Positions 28,801-31,045 of a DNA stretch of 31,045 bases are shown here, in pieces (positions within the stretch are counted from its first letter, which is position 1; each line of letters opens with the position of its first letter). Under the pieces are notes generated by a model. The model was given only the letters and a program-made list of their open reading frames with translations, was not told the DNA's origin and searched no databases. The stretch is from NCBI RefSeq assembly GCF_000003815.2, contig NC_049982.1, positions 32,083,352 through 32,114,396 on the forward strand, read 5' to 3'. The position numbers were made by a program, and so were the translations under genes. Source of the DNA: Branchiostoma floridae. Its lineage: Eukaryota > Chordata > Leptocardii > Amphioxiformes > Branchiostomatidae.

Positions 28801-31045
28801 TATATAAGAAAAGAGTTCCCATATTTTGAACACCTTAATGCAAGGGATAAATTTCTATTTTTGATGCGCCTAGACAAACCCTGTATATCAAACATTATCT
28901 GTTCCTATATCTACACCTGTACAAAGAAGCGAGAAGATGTCGACCATCCTGTTAGCTTAGTACCTTCAGCTAGTTAATTGTATCTTGTTGTTTTTGCATA
29001 TGTTTGTTATGTCTGTTATCAGTCATGTCTGTTATCAGTGACCTGTACCTAGCCCGTCGAGGCATGAATGTACAATAAAGGTCTTTCATTCATTCATTGA
29101 AAAGACTAGGTGTGATTGGCCATATATCAACCCATAGCATAGCATTACTCTTCATCTCATGTGTTACACTGCAAATTTAACCAAAGAAGGTATGTTCTAC
29201 AATCTAACATCAACTCTCATAATTCCACCACGTGCCATAATACCACCACACCAAAAAACTTTGTCATAGAGGCCTTCTGAAGATTGTTTCAAATACCTTT
29301 AAATTGGTTCAGATTCTCATTATGACATCCAGTGGAATTATGTGAGTTGATGTTAGCTCTGATCCTCACCAGAAAATTGTGGTGATTTCCTCCCCATGCA
29401 GACATGATGCTGGGGAATGCGGTGAGTGAGGACCTGACAGTCCTGCAGTCGTCCAACCCTGAGGAGGAAAGTTTGTGTCACTGACAATTGTGGTGATTTC
29501 CTCCCTATGCAGACATGATGCTGGGGAATGCGGTGAGTGAGGACCTGACAGTTCTCCAGTCGTCTAACCGCGAGGAGGAGCTGCTTCTGGAGGAGAGGGA
29601 GGACCACGTGGCACAGCTGATCGAGCACTGCAAACAGCTGCTGCTGCCAGGTGCTGAGGGCTGTGCCGGGGGATGGGCGCTCATCGACTGCGACCCGGGG
29701 TACAGTACTCTGCACTTTATTCTTTTTGCCTTTTCTTAAACATTCTAATGCTAGTTCACCTTTATCCGTGGGGTGACCTTTATCCGTTGTCTTTAAAAAC
29801 AGCACATTTAGGAGTATTAAGTCTGCTGACAGTGGTTTCAAATTTGCAGTATTTTCAAAATGTTCCGATTTGAAACCACCGTCCGCCAACTTCATATCCC
29901 TAAATGCGTTTTTCTTACAATAACTGAATATAGGTTACCCTCAGATAAAGGTAAACCAGCGTTACATGTCAATCTAAATTTTGAATGCCAAACATTTTAT
30001 AGATAGCTTGAAGGCTAAAGAGAGAAAAAAATCTAGCATGAGGAAAAAGTCTTGGCTTTAAAACTTACATGTACTTTTCAAAATATAAAGATTGAAAGAA
30101 TATAGGCCAGATTTCTGCATAAAGTTTGTAGACATGCATTCATGTATACCGGTATTAGATGTTTGTGTAGTGCCATTTTGGAGAATCTAACTTTTTTTAA
30201 ACACTATGGATGGATGAGACACATATGTACATAAAATGATTTTTTTTTTTGGGGGGGGGGGAGGGGTGAGTTCCTAACAGTATGGCCTGAAAACAATATT
30301 TGTTGACATTTGTCCAAGTTTGGTAAGACTCACTCCATTGGTCCAGGTGATAATCAGGATATACTCCTTTGGTCCAGGTGATAATCAGGAGGTACTCCAT
30401 TGGTCCAGGTGATAATTAGGACAAACTCCATTGGTCCATGCAGGTGATGATTAGGATATACTCCATTGGTCCAGGTAATAATAAGGACACACTCCATTGG
30501 TCCAGGTGATAATTACCATAATCCAATCATTTCTTGCTGTGTGTGTGAAAAAGGTCGCAGCTGTTGGAGGAGCGCTTGAGTCAAGCACTGGAAGAGGAGG
30601 CCAGGGCAGACTTGTCTCGACTCCGCCCTTCTACGCAAACCCTCAGTAAAACTAACGCTAAAGCCAAGTCACGGTCGCTGAACAATCTAGCTTCTAACGG
30701 GGAGGTTGTCAAGGAAACAAAGACACGGGCCCAAGAACAAGAGGATGGGAAGACAGCACAAGACAAGAAGGATGCTTCTGCATTGACTCAAAGGTCGATG
30801 TTGTCTACCATATCTCAAGATGCACTGTCTGGTCTAAGACCGCCCGAGAGTTTGAAGAAGCTTCAGGATGTGATCAAGCAGCAGTTTTCAGAAGTTCCTT
30901 CAAAGTTACAGAAATATGTAACAGTTGGTCAGTCAGAGGACACTGAGAGGACTAGTCAGCAAAACAAAGATAATTCTGAAAGGGACAGGCAGGAAGGCAA
31001 GGATGGTGGAGAAATTCCAGCCTATGTCGTAACTGCCGAAAATAA
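3366..31045 (+). CDS. INPP5F: INPP5F/SAC2 orthologue, whole gene model (19 exons, 3'-partial)
   Basis: This is the gene span; the exons are listed separately. The 19 exons splice with GT-AG borders and matching phases into one open frame of 779 complete codons that runs off the window. The first residues ([12 protein letters not shown]), the N-terminal SAC segment ([17 protein letters not shown]), [49 protein letters not shown] and [18 protein letters not shown] match vertebrate INPP5F colinearly. In that family the SAC domain is a phosphoinositide phosphatase; SAC2 is known as a PI4P 4-phosphatase of early endosomes and the recycling pathway. The CX5R active site is intact here (Cys449, Arg455; human Cys458). 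The expected hSac2 domain begins in exon 18 ([10 protein letters not shown]), but its continuation is not found before exon 19. The family identity is recalled from memory, not searched. Confidence 0.95.
4117..5323. mobile_element. 1.2-kb foldback element with ~510-bp arms
   Basis: Left arm 4117-4626 and right arm 4813-5323 are reverse complements over about 510 bp with few differences. The ends are CACCCCGACCAATCGAATGG and its complement. The flanks allow a TA or ATT target duplication. Each arm has degenerate subterminal repeats around GGGGACGCTCCTC. The 186-bp spacer holds a degenerate extra copy of the inner arm (CCGTGTGCTTGTCGAGACTG...). Mirror-image frames beginning [10 protein letters not shown] arise because the arms are inverted copies. 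Confidence 0.85.
5345..5608 (-). repeat. tRNA-derived SINE, minus strand, copy 1
   Basis: Read on the minus strand, a tRNA-like head holds an A box TGGTGCAACGG (5587-5597) and a perfect B box GTTCAAATC (5553-5561), 36 bp apart. A body follows that is shared with the element at 13329, including ACATGACTTTCCTCACTT and GAGTACCTAGCTTC. The 3' end lies near 5345, close to the foldback element's border. Confidence 0.8.
5754..5993. mobile_element. piggyBac-like MITE
   Basis: Ends CCCTTAAACTGCCA and TGGCAGTTTAACTTTAAGGG form inverted repeats, flanked by TTAA (5750-5753) and TTGA (5994-5997), i.e. TTAA with one change. CCC...GGG ends on TTAA are the piggyBac pattern. The body is GC-richer than its surroundings and non-coding. 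Confidence 0.7.
5998..7055. other. intron 1 segment without recognised gene
   Basis: Intronic DNA. A degenerate tRNA-like stretch lies on the minus strand near 6270-6345 (listed separately). Nothing else is supported. Confidence 0.4.
6270..6345 (-). repeat. degenerate tRNA-like sequence / SINE head remnant
   Basis: The minus strand reads GTGGTTTGCACGTTGG, then GCCGGCCCGGGTTCGGTTAC, resembling tRNA A- and B-box regions but with one mismatch to each consensus. No intact cloverleaf is claimed. It may be an old SINE head. Confidence 0.3.
7056..7397. mobile_element. hAT-like MITE, family B copy 1
   Basis: Inverted ends GAGGGCTCGAAATAC and AGTGTTTCGAGCCCTG (the first base changed from C) enclose many repeats of TACCTGCAC/GTGCAGGTA. 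The copy at 22691 has the same ends. An 8-bp duplication could not be resolved. Confidence 0.6.
7432..7535. repeat. short inverted-repeat fragment with PIF-like end
   Basis: GGCCATACCAATTTAATTTG, followed by TTGCATAAA, pairs with TTTATGCAACAAATC ending near GGTGGTCC. The outer bases resemble the GGCCACACCAATTT ends of the 360-bp family. Borders are uncertain. Confidence 0.35.
7536..8498. other. intron 1 segment with pyrimidine-rich low complexity
   Basis: No gene seen. 8150-8295 is a degenerate T/C-rich tract built from TTCCATTTCATTC-like units; its open frame reflects composition only. Confidence 0.4.
8499..8920 (+). mobile_element. MITE with GGGGTGGGTACC ends, full copy
   Basis: CTAGGGGTGGGTACCAGTAC at the left and GTACCGGTACCCACCCCTAG at the right are inverted repeats. 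Inner subterminal repeats such as CAGGTACGGTTCAGGTCCAG recur around GGTCTGGACCGG. The same element is present reversed at 18719-19541 and as a fragment at 2069. CTAG borders both ends, so the exact target duplication (TA or CTAG) is ambiguous. Confidence 0.75.
8921..9557. other. intron 1 segment without recognised gene
   Basis: AT-rich, with ACATGTA motifs and a run of GATCAATCAATGGTGATTAATC near 9430. I see nothing coding. Confidence 0.35.
9558..9737. mobile_element. TACTGTAAATGC-ended MITE, diverged copy
   Basis: Begins TACTGTAAATGCGTTTAATT and ends with CTGCATTTATAG. The inner GTGGCGGTTTTCAGTTCGCG and CATGAACATAAAACCAC match the element at 15188. The right end is decayed. Confidence 0.55.
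9738..10547. other. intron 1 segment without recognised gene
   Basis: AT-rich intronic sequence. Short frames lack conserved motifs. Confidence 0.35.
10548..10615 (+). repeat. fragment of the TACTGTAAATGC family
   Basis: TACAGTAAATGCAGAAATG, then CTGTGGTTTTATGTTCGCGG, is the family's inverted terminus. The second terminus is not evident. Confidence 0.45.
10999..11079 (+). CDS. INPP5F: INPP5F exon 2 (residues 33-59)
   Basis: Acceptor TCTTGCAG ends at 10998; donor CCAG|GTAATA at 11080. Encodes [20 protein letters not shown] then GKVQLYP, aligning with the NPICLGLVEGVIGKIQL segment of human INPP5F at the start of the SAC fold. Phase 1 on both sides. Confidence 0.95.
11123..11475 (-). mobile_element. 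PIF/Harbinger-like MITE, copy 2
   Basis: Same family as 2179-2536, inverted. Ends GGCCACACCAATTTAATTTC and its complement; target duplication TTA at 11120-11122 and 11476-11478. It lies 43 bp after exon 2. Confidence 0.88.
11479..12491. other. intron 2 remainder, no gene
   Basis: Contains a C13 homopolymer around 11767-11780 and a diverged CAGGGTTGGACAACTCCACT sequence at 12102 that could be one end of another hAT-like repeat. Its partner end was not found. Confidence 0.35.
12492..12628 (+). CDS. INPP5F: INPP5F exon 3 (residues 60-105)
   Basis: Acceptor TTTGCAG ends at 12491; donor GAG|GTAAGG at 12629. Encodes [20 protein letters not shown], then [20 protein letters not shown] and PEMELE. 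The GxLPGxHEVYKI pattern is conserved in SAC2. It ends on a codon boundary. Confidence 0.95.
12689..13332 (-). mobile_element. non-LTR retrotransposon 3' fragment (RT C-terminus and 3' UTR)
   Basis: On the minus strand an open frame from 13332 to the stop at 13003-13005 encodes [20 protein letters not shown], a run ending [29 protein letters not shown] and [20 protein letters not shown]. This is the C-terminal tail typical of Jockey/CR1-group reverse transcriptases. Downstream lies a 3' UTR ending in the tandem TTGACAAGTTT-type tail (minus strand 12715-12689). The 5' part is missing; the break coincides with the SINE start at 13329. Confidence 0.8.
13329..13685 (+). repeat. tRNA-derived SINE, plus strand, copy 2
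   Basis: The tRNA-like head has a perfect A box TGGCGTAGCGG (13336-13346) and a near-consensus B box GTTCAAACT (13380-13388). The body shares CACATGACTTTCCTCACTTT, AGGTGAAAATGAGTACCTAG and CTTCGGCTAGAG with the minus-strand copy at 5345-5608. It ends in an AAATCTAAATAGATAAATAA-type A/T tail. It abuts the truncated LINE without a gap. Confidence 0.8.
13686..15187. other. intron 3 segment, no gene
   Basis: AT-rich with several TACATGTA/ACATGTACAGTA motifs. No coding sequence or bounded element was found. Confidence 0.35.
15188..15394. mobile_element. 207-bp MITE with TACTGTAAATGC ends
   Basis: TACTGTAAATGCATTTAAG at the left pairs with CTGAATTTACAGTA at the right. Inside, short repeats GTTCGCGGTG and GTGGTTTTAA alternate and fold back on CCACCGCGAACAT. 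It is related to the copies at 9558 and 10548. Confidence 0.75.
15567..16401. mobile_element. 835-bp non-autonomous Tc1/mariner-pogo-like element
   Basis: Ends CAGTGGAAGCCAGTTAATTG and CAATTAAGCGGCTTCCACTG are inverted, flanked by TA on both sides (15565-15566, 16402-16403). Subterminal copies of CGGATAATTGCAC recur at both ends. CAGTGGAA ends with TA duplications suit pogo/Tigger-type elements. Open frames inside are short and unrecognised, so no transposase is claimed. Confidence 0.8.
16747..16872 (+). CDS. INPP5F: INPP5F exon 4 (residues 106-147)
   Basis: Acceptor CTATACAG ends at 16746; donor AAG|GTACCA at 16873. Encodes [20 protein letters not shown] and a basic end (SVAVPKKK). CKKHHFGI is the matching vertebrate block. 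Phase 0 at both ends, 126 nt. Confidence 0.93.
17261..17305 (+). CDS. INPP5F: INPP5F exon 5 (residues 148-162), 45-nt exon
   Basis: A short in-phase exon between TTGTTTCAG and GTATGA encoding [15 protein letters not shown], highly charged and helical. It corresponds to [15 protein letters not shown] of human INPP5F. Phase 0 on both sides, so skipping it would keep the frame. Confidence 0.9.
17775..17897 (+). CDS. INPP5F: INPP5F exon 6 (residues 163-203)
   Basis: Acceptor CCTACAG ends at 17774; donor AAAAAG|GTATGG at 17898. Encodes [20 protein letters not shown] then [20 protein letters not shown]. The S-F-Y-Y-S[11 protein letters not shown] block is a hallmark of SAC-domain phosphatases. Phase 0. 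Confidence 0.97.
18023..18372. mobile_element. 350-bp MITE in intron 6
   Basis: CTATAACGGGAGGTGCCCTA at the left and GGGCATCCCCCTGTTATAG at the right are inverted repeats (shared GCCCTAACAT core). TATA borders both ends. Non-coding. Confidence 0.7.
18428..18484 (+). CDS. INPP5F: INPP5F exon 7 (residues 204-222)
   Basis: Acceptor TTCTAAG ends at 18427 (an AAG acceptor after a T-rich tract); donor GAG|GTAAGG at 18485. Encodes [19 protein letters not shown], matching the conserved SAC segment around RFFWN. Phase 0, 57 nt. Confidence 0.95.
18719..19541 (-). mobile_element. GGGGTGGGTACC-ended MITE interrupted by a hAT MITE
   Basis: Starts CTAGGGGTGGGTACCGG and resumes after the inserted 19175-19517 element as TACTGATACCACCCAC. 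Relative to the 8499 copy it is reversed: GGACCGTACCTGTACCTGAA mirrors that copy's left end. The outer element is therefore older than its insert. Confidence 0.75.
19175..19517. mobile_element. hAT MITE, family A copy 2, nested
   Basis: CAGGGCTCTAGCCAGCTCG and ACTGGCTAGAGCCCTG form hAT-type ends. The flanking 8-mers TACCGATA (19167-19174) and TACTGATA (19518-19525) are an 8-bp target duplication with one change. It carries repeated CCGTCAATTGACGG-like motifs. Confidence 0.88.
19579..19753 (+). CDS. INPP5F: INPP5F exon 8 (residues 223-280)
   Basis: Acceptor CTACAG ends at 19578; donor GCAG|GTAAAC at 19754. Encodes [20 protein letters not shown], a variable acidic loop rich in E, D and M, then [14 protein letters not shown]. 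The WIxPxIQGYVQ and ISRRSRxRAG blocks are invariant SAC features. It ends in phase 1. Confidence 0.97.
19815..20008 (+). repeat. (TG)n-rich tract, left part
   Basis: Imperfect TGTGTG/TATG microsatellite in intron 8. Long cysteine/valine-rich frames here are a product of the repeat. Confidence 0.85.
20011..20495. mobile_element. 485-bp Tc1/mariner-pogo-like MITE inside the TG tract
   Basis: Ends CAGTCAAACCTGCCCTAGCG and the complement of GGGCAGGTTTGACTG, with TA on both sides (20009-20010, 20496-20497). Inner repeats of CAGCGACCACCT near both ends. It splits a TG-rich microsatellite into two blocks. Confidence 0.85.
20498..20660 (+). repeat. (TG)n-rich tract, right part
   Basis: Continues the TGTGTG/TATG pattern found before 20009, ending just before the hAT MITE at 20673. 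Confidence 0.85.
20673..20920. mobile_element. 248-bp hAT MITE, family A copy 3, perfect 8-bp duplication
   Basis: CAGGGTTCTAGCCAGCTCG at the left and TGCTGGCTACAACCCTG at the right. CTTGGCAC occurs immediately on both sides (20665-20672 and 20921-20928) without mismatch, the expected 8-bp hAT target duplication. It is 103 bp upstream of exon 9 and the youngest-looking family member here. Confidence 0.93.
21024..21091 (+). CDS. INPP5F: INPP5F exon 9 (residues 281-303)
   Basis: Acceptor TTTTTTTTCAG ends at 21023; donor GAGCAG|GTACTG at 21092. Encodes [20 protein letters not shown] then TEQ. RGxDxxGxxANxVETEQ is the conserved SAC motif that follows SRRSRxRAG. The exon junction restores the frame exactly. 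Confidence 0.97.
21561..21779. mobile_element. 219-bp MITE, twin copy 1
   Basis: TAATGCTAGTTCACCTTTAT at the left matches, inverted, the right end (GGTTAAGCAGCGTTA). The body includes GTCTTTAAAAACAGCACATT and GAAACCACCGTCC. It is nearly the same sequence and length as 29746-29964, in the same orientation. Confidence 0.8.
21797..21908 (+). CDS. INPP5F: INPP5F exon 10 (residues 304-340)
   Basis: Acceptor TTTTCAG ends at 21796; donor AGAG|GTCAGT at 21909. Encodes [20 protein letters not shown] then [17 protein letters not shown]. SFVQxRGSVPxFWSQ is diagnostic of the SAC catalytic domain. It ends in phase 1. A 219-bp MITE ends 17 bp before it. Confidence 0.97.
22027..22392. mobile_element. PIF/Harbinger-like MITE, diverged subfamily
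   Basis: Ends GGCTACACCAATTTTATTTG and CAAATAAAATTGGTGTGGCC with TAG on both sides (22024-22026, 22393-22395). It shares the terminal motif with the 360-bp family, but the body (CCGACCCAATTTTTT...) differs. Confidence 0.8.
22575..22642 (+). CDS. INPP5F: INPP5F exon 11 (residues 341-363)
   Basis: Acceptor TTATGTAG ends at 22574; donor CAA|GTGAGT at 22643. Encodes [20 protein letters not shown] then GSQ, matching the AHFEEQLNIYKKQ region of vertebrate INPP5F. Phase 1 in, phase 0 out. Confidence 0.93.
22691..23021. mobile_element. hAT-like MITE, family B copy 2
   Basis: CAGGGCTCGAAATACTGGG and the inverted end AATTTCGAGCCCTG enclose clusters of GGTGCACCCA. Flanking TGTACAT-rich sequence makes the 8-bp duplication unreadable. 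Confidence 0.7.
23286..23645 (-). mobile_element. PIF/Harbinger-like MITE, copy 3
   Basis: Same family as 2179 and 11123, inverted relative to the former. Target duplication TGA at 23283-23285 and 23646-23648. An inner segment near 23455-23510 differs from the other two copies. Confidence 0.88.
23730..23959 (+). repeat. 21-bp minisatellite, 11 units
   Basis: One 20-nt unit and ten 21-nt units of CACAGCATTGGGGATACAAAT. The main variation is GCAT versus GTGT within the unit, alternating in the last five units. Because 21 is a multiple of 3, several frames stay open on both strands (heptapeptide CDLYPQH on the minus strand). It lies in intron 11, ending 104 bp before exon 12. Confidence 0.95.
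24064..24188 (+). CDS. INPP5F: INPP5F exon 12 (residues 364-404)
   Basis: Acceptor CTGTCCAG ends at 24063; donor CATTG|GTGAGT at 24189. Encodes [20 protein letters not shown] then [20 protein letters not shown]. VDQxGREKxIGDAxL and YxxFDFHEHC are SAC2 blocks. A 21-bp minisatellite ends about 100 bp before it. Ends in phase 2. Confidence 0.96.
24189..25688. other. intron 12, no gene
   Basis: No supported element borders. It contains an inverted pair GTCCTCGGTGGAGACAAC (24839) and GTTGTCACCGAGGAC (25112), and a GC-rich patch around 25180-25270 with the palindrome GTTCGATCGAAC. Confidence 0.35.
25689..25766 (+). CDS. INPP5F: INPP5F exon 13 (residues 405-430)
   Basis: Acceptor TCTGACAG ends at 25688; donor AGCTG|GTAAGA at 25767. 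Encodes [20 protein letters not shown] then [15 protein letters not shown] directly follows the FDFHEH of exon 12, as in vertebrates. Phase 2 both sides. Confidence 0.95.
25940..26080 (+). pseudogene. Penelope-like (GIY-YIG) retroelement C-terminal remnant
   Basis: In intron 13 one frame reads [11 protein letters not shown] and, after a +1/-1 shift, the next reads [20 protein letters not shown] followed by SHFRSGCVT and a stop at 26074-26076. The EAIYIR...LNRDGG arrangement is, as I recall it, the C-terminal end of GIY-YIG endonuclease domains of Penelope-like elements. The frameshift and lack of upstream domain mark it as a relic. Assignment is from memory of the motif. Confidence 0.5.
26207..26327 (+). 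CDS. INPP5F: INPP5F exon 14, SAC catalytic loop (residues 431-471)
   Basis: Acceptor TTTCCAG ends at 26206; donor ATACAG|GTATGT at 26328. Encodes [20 protein letters not shown] then [20 protein letters not shown]. This is the P-loop signature RxNCxDCLDRTN; by family knowledge Cys449 forms the phosphoenzyme and Arg455 binds the phosphate. All signature residues are present, so the enzyme is predicted active. Confidence 0.99.
26544..26672 (+). CDS. INPP5F: INPP5F exon 15 (residues 472-514)
   Basis: Acceptor TTTGAAG ends at 26543; donor ATGAAG|GTCAGT at 26673. Encodes [20 protein letters not shown] then [20 protein letters not shown] and AMK. The MWANNGDxISxQYAGTxAxK block is invariant in SAC phosphatases. 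The exon is clearly more GC-rich than its introns. Phase 0. Confidence 0.98.
26673..27244. other. intron 15, no gene
   Basis: Intronic AT-rich DNA without recognised elements. Confidence 0.4.
27245..27315 (+). CDS. INPP5F: INPP5F exon 16 (residues 515-537)
   Basis: Acceptor GTGTACAG ends at 27244; donor AACAG|GTACGC at 27316. Encodes [20 protein letters not shown] then SAN. The GDFTRTGxRxxxGxxxDGxxSxxR block closes the SAC domain. Ends in phase 2. Confidence 0.96.
27513..27559 (+). CDS. INPP5F: INPP5F exon 17 (residues 538-553)
   Basis: Acceptor CTTTTCAG ends at 27512; donor ATTG|GTGAGT at 27560. Encodes [16 protein letters not shown], matching [16 protein letters not shown] of human INPP5F. 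The short 47-nt exon changes phase from 2 to 1. Confidence 0.95.
27964..29099 (+). mobile_element. 5'-truncated LINE, sense orientation in intron 17 (CR1/L2-group)
   Basis: An open frame from 27964 to the stop at 28975-28977 encodes the region after the reverse-transcriptase core: [20 protein letters not shown], then [20 protein letters not shown], and near the end a zinc-knuckle-like C-x2-C...H-x4-C ([20 protein letters not shown]). A short 3' UTR follows with AATAAA (29074-29079) and a CATTCATTCATT tail ending about 29099, typical of CR1/L2-type elements. An in-frame TGA sits at 27961; the upstream RT and endonuclease are absent. The frame itself is intact, suggesting a young insertion. Confidence 0.85.
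29204..29356. mobile_element. 153-bp MITE in intron 17
   Basis: CTAACATCAACTCTCATAAT at the left and ATTATGTGAGTTGATGTTAG at the right are inverted repeats. Non-coding, ending about 20 bp before the duplicated exon-18 block. Confidence 0.75.
29377..29487 (+). pseudogene. partial tandem duplicate of INPP5F exon 18 with its acceptor
   Basis: A 111-bp block covering the acceptor (TCCCCATGCAG, ending 29401) and the first ~70 nt of exon 18 (29402-29471) lies immediately upstream of the true exon, offset by 111 bp. The copies differ at only a handful of bases. In the exon-18 frame the copy reads [20 protein letters not shown], then EEESLCH and TGA. Use of this acceptor would therefore truncate the protein just after the SAC domain. 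Confidence 0.85.
29513..29699 (+). CDS. INPP5F: INPP5F exon 18 (residues 554-615), end of SAC linker and start of hSac2
   Basis: Acceptor CCCTATGCAG ends at 29512. Encodes [20 protein letters not shown], a helix-prone charged stretch ([20 protein letters not shown]), then [20 protein letters not shown] and [13 protein letters not shown] is the first motif of the vertebrate hSac2 domain. The donor is the weak CCGG|GTACAG at 29700; reading through gives a stop at 29737-29739 after [13 protein letters not shown], so the donor is chosen because exon 19 then continues in phase. An upstream 111-bp repeat duplicates its 5' part. Confidence 0.88.
29746..29964. mobile_element. 219-bp MITE, twin copy 2
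   Basis: TAATGCTAGTTCACCTTTAT to ACCAGCGTTA, same orientation and length as 21561-21779, with high identity. It starts 46 bp after the exon-18 donor. Confidence 0.8.
30332..30517 (+). repeat. ~32-bp minisatellite, six units, upstream of exon 19
   Basis: Units begin ACTCCATTGGTCCAGGTGAT and continue AATNAGGA plus a few variable bases. One unit carries an extra TGCA (GGTCCATGCAGGTGATG). It ends 37 bp before exon 19 begins, overlapping the likely branch-point region. Confidence 0.9.
30554..31045 (+). CDS. INPP5F: INPP5F exon 19, low-complexity charged exon (residues 616-779+, partial)
   Basis: The frame is open for all 492 nt to the window end, with coding-like composition. Acceptor GAAAAAG ends at 30553, and its phase is exactly what exon 18 requires. 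Encodes [20 protein letters not shown] (helical, possible coiled coil), a basic Ser-rich stretch ([20 protein letters not shown]), and segments such as [20 protein letters not shown]. It does not resemble the expected hSac2 continuation (the DATHRD...YYVAYYDDE region of human). It may be a lineage-specific insertion, part of the disordered C-terminal tail, or sit next to exons missing from the assembly. Confidence 0.7.

Noticed and set aside
29402-29421. 20-nt microexon between the duplicated acceptor and an internal GTGAGT
   Set aside because: Inclusion would break the reading frame, and the donor-like site also exists inside the true exon, so it is best explained as coding sequence.
29353-29895. 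180-residue minus-strand protein
   Set aside because: Antisense to exon 18, its duplicate and a MITE; its internal repeat merely mirrors the exon duplication.
30332-30517. CRISPR-like array of ~30-bp repeats
   Set aside because: Direct tandem units with no unique spacers; a minisatellite.

Overview
The window is metazoan nuclear DNA and most resembles a lancelet (Branchiostoma, amphioxus). It holds a vertebrate-like gene with 18 GT-AG introns in about 27 kb. The non-coding DNA is AT-rich and full of TACATGTA-type motifs, and it is crowded with short terminal-inverted-repeat (TIR) elements, tRNA-derived SINEs and non-LTR retrotransposon tails. The species is an inference from style; nothing here names it.

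One cellular gene is present: a plus-strand orthologue of INPP5F (SAC2), a SAC-domain phosphoinositide phosphatase. I rebuilt 19 consecutive coding exons (3366 to the window end). They join in phase to an uninterrupted reading frame of at least 779 residues. The protein starts [19 protein letters not shown], carries the SAC signature [10 protein letters not shown] in exon 14 (predicted nucleophile Cys449, Arg455), and reaches [10 protein letters not shown] at the start of the hSac2 region in exon 18. Exon 19 is a hydrophilic, probably disordered exon with no resemblance to the expected hSac2 fold, and the window ends inside it. The 5' end sits in a GC-rich, TATA-less promoter with a perfect YY1/TISU-type CAAGATGGCGGC that also opens a seven-codon upstream ORF.

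Layout: 1-3200 is 5' intergenic DNA with a hAT-type MITE, a 664-bp foldback element on TTAA and a PIF-like MITE. 3200-3462 is promoter and exon 1. 3463-10998 is a 7.5-kb first intron with a 1.2-kb foldback element, a SINE, and piggyBac-like, hAT-like and other MITEs. 10999-12628 holds exons 2-3. 12629-16746 is an intron with a LINE tail, a SINE, and two TA-flanked or TA-type elements. 16747-27559 holds exons 4-17, with nested MITEs, TG tracts and a 21-bp minisatellite in the introns. 27560-29512 is an intron with a sense LINE 3' end. 29513-31045 holds exon 18 (preceded by a 111-bp partial duplication of itself), a MITE, a 32-bp minisatellite and exon 19.

The main points for follow-up are the exon-18 duplication with a decoy splice acceptor, the missing hSac2 continuation, the TISU-overlapping uORF, and mobile-element families whose target-site duplications can be read directly (8 bp hAT, 3 bp PIF-like, TA, TTAA). 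I found no bacterial-type system, CRISPR array or rRNA, and no clear functional tRNA.
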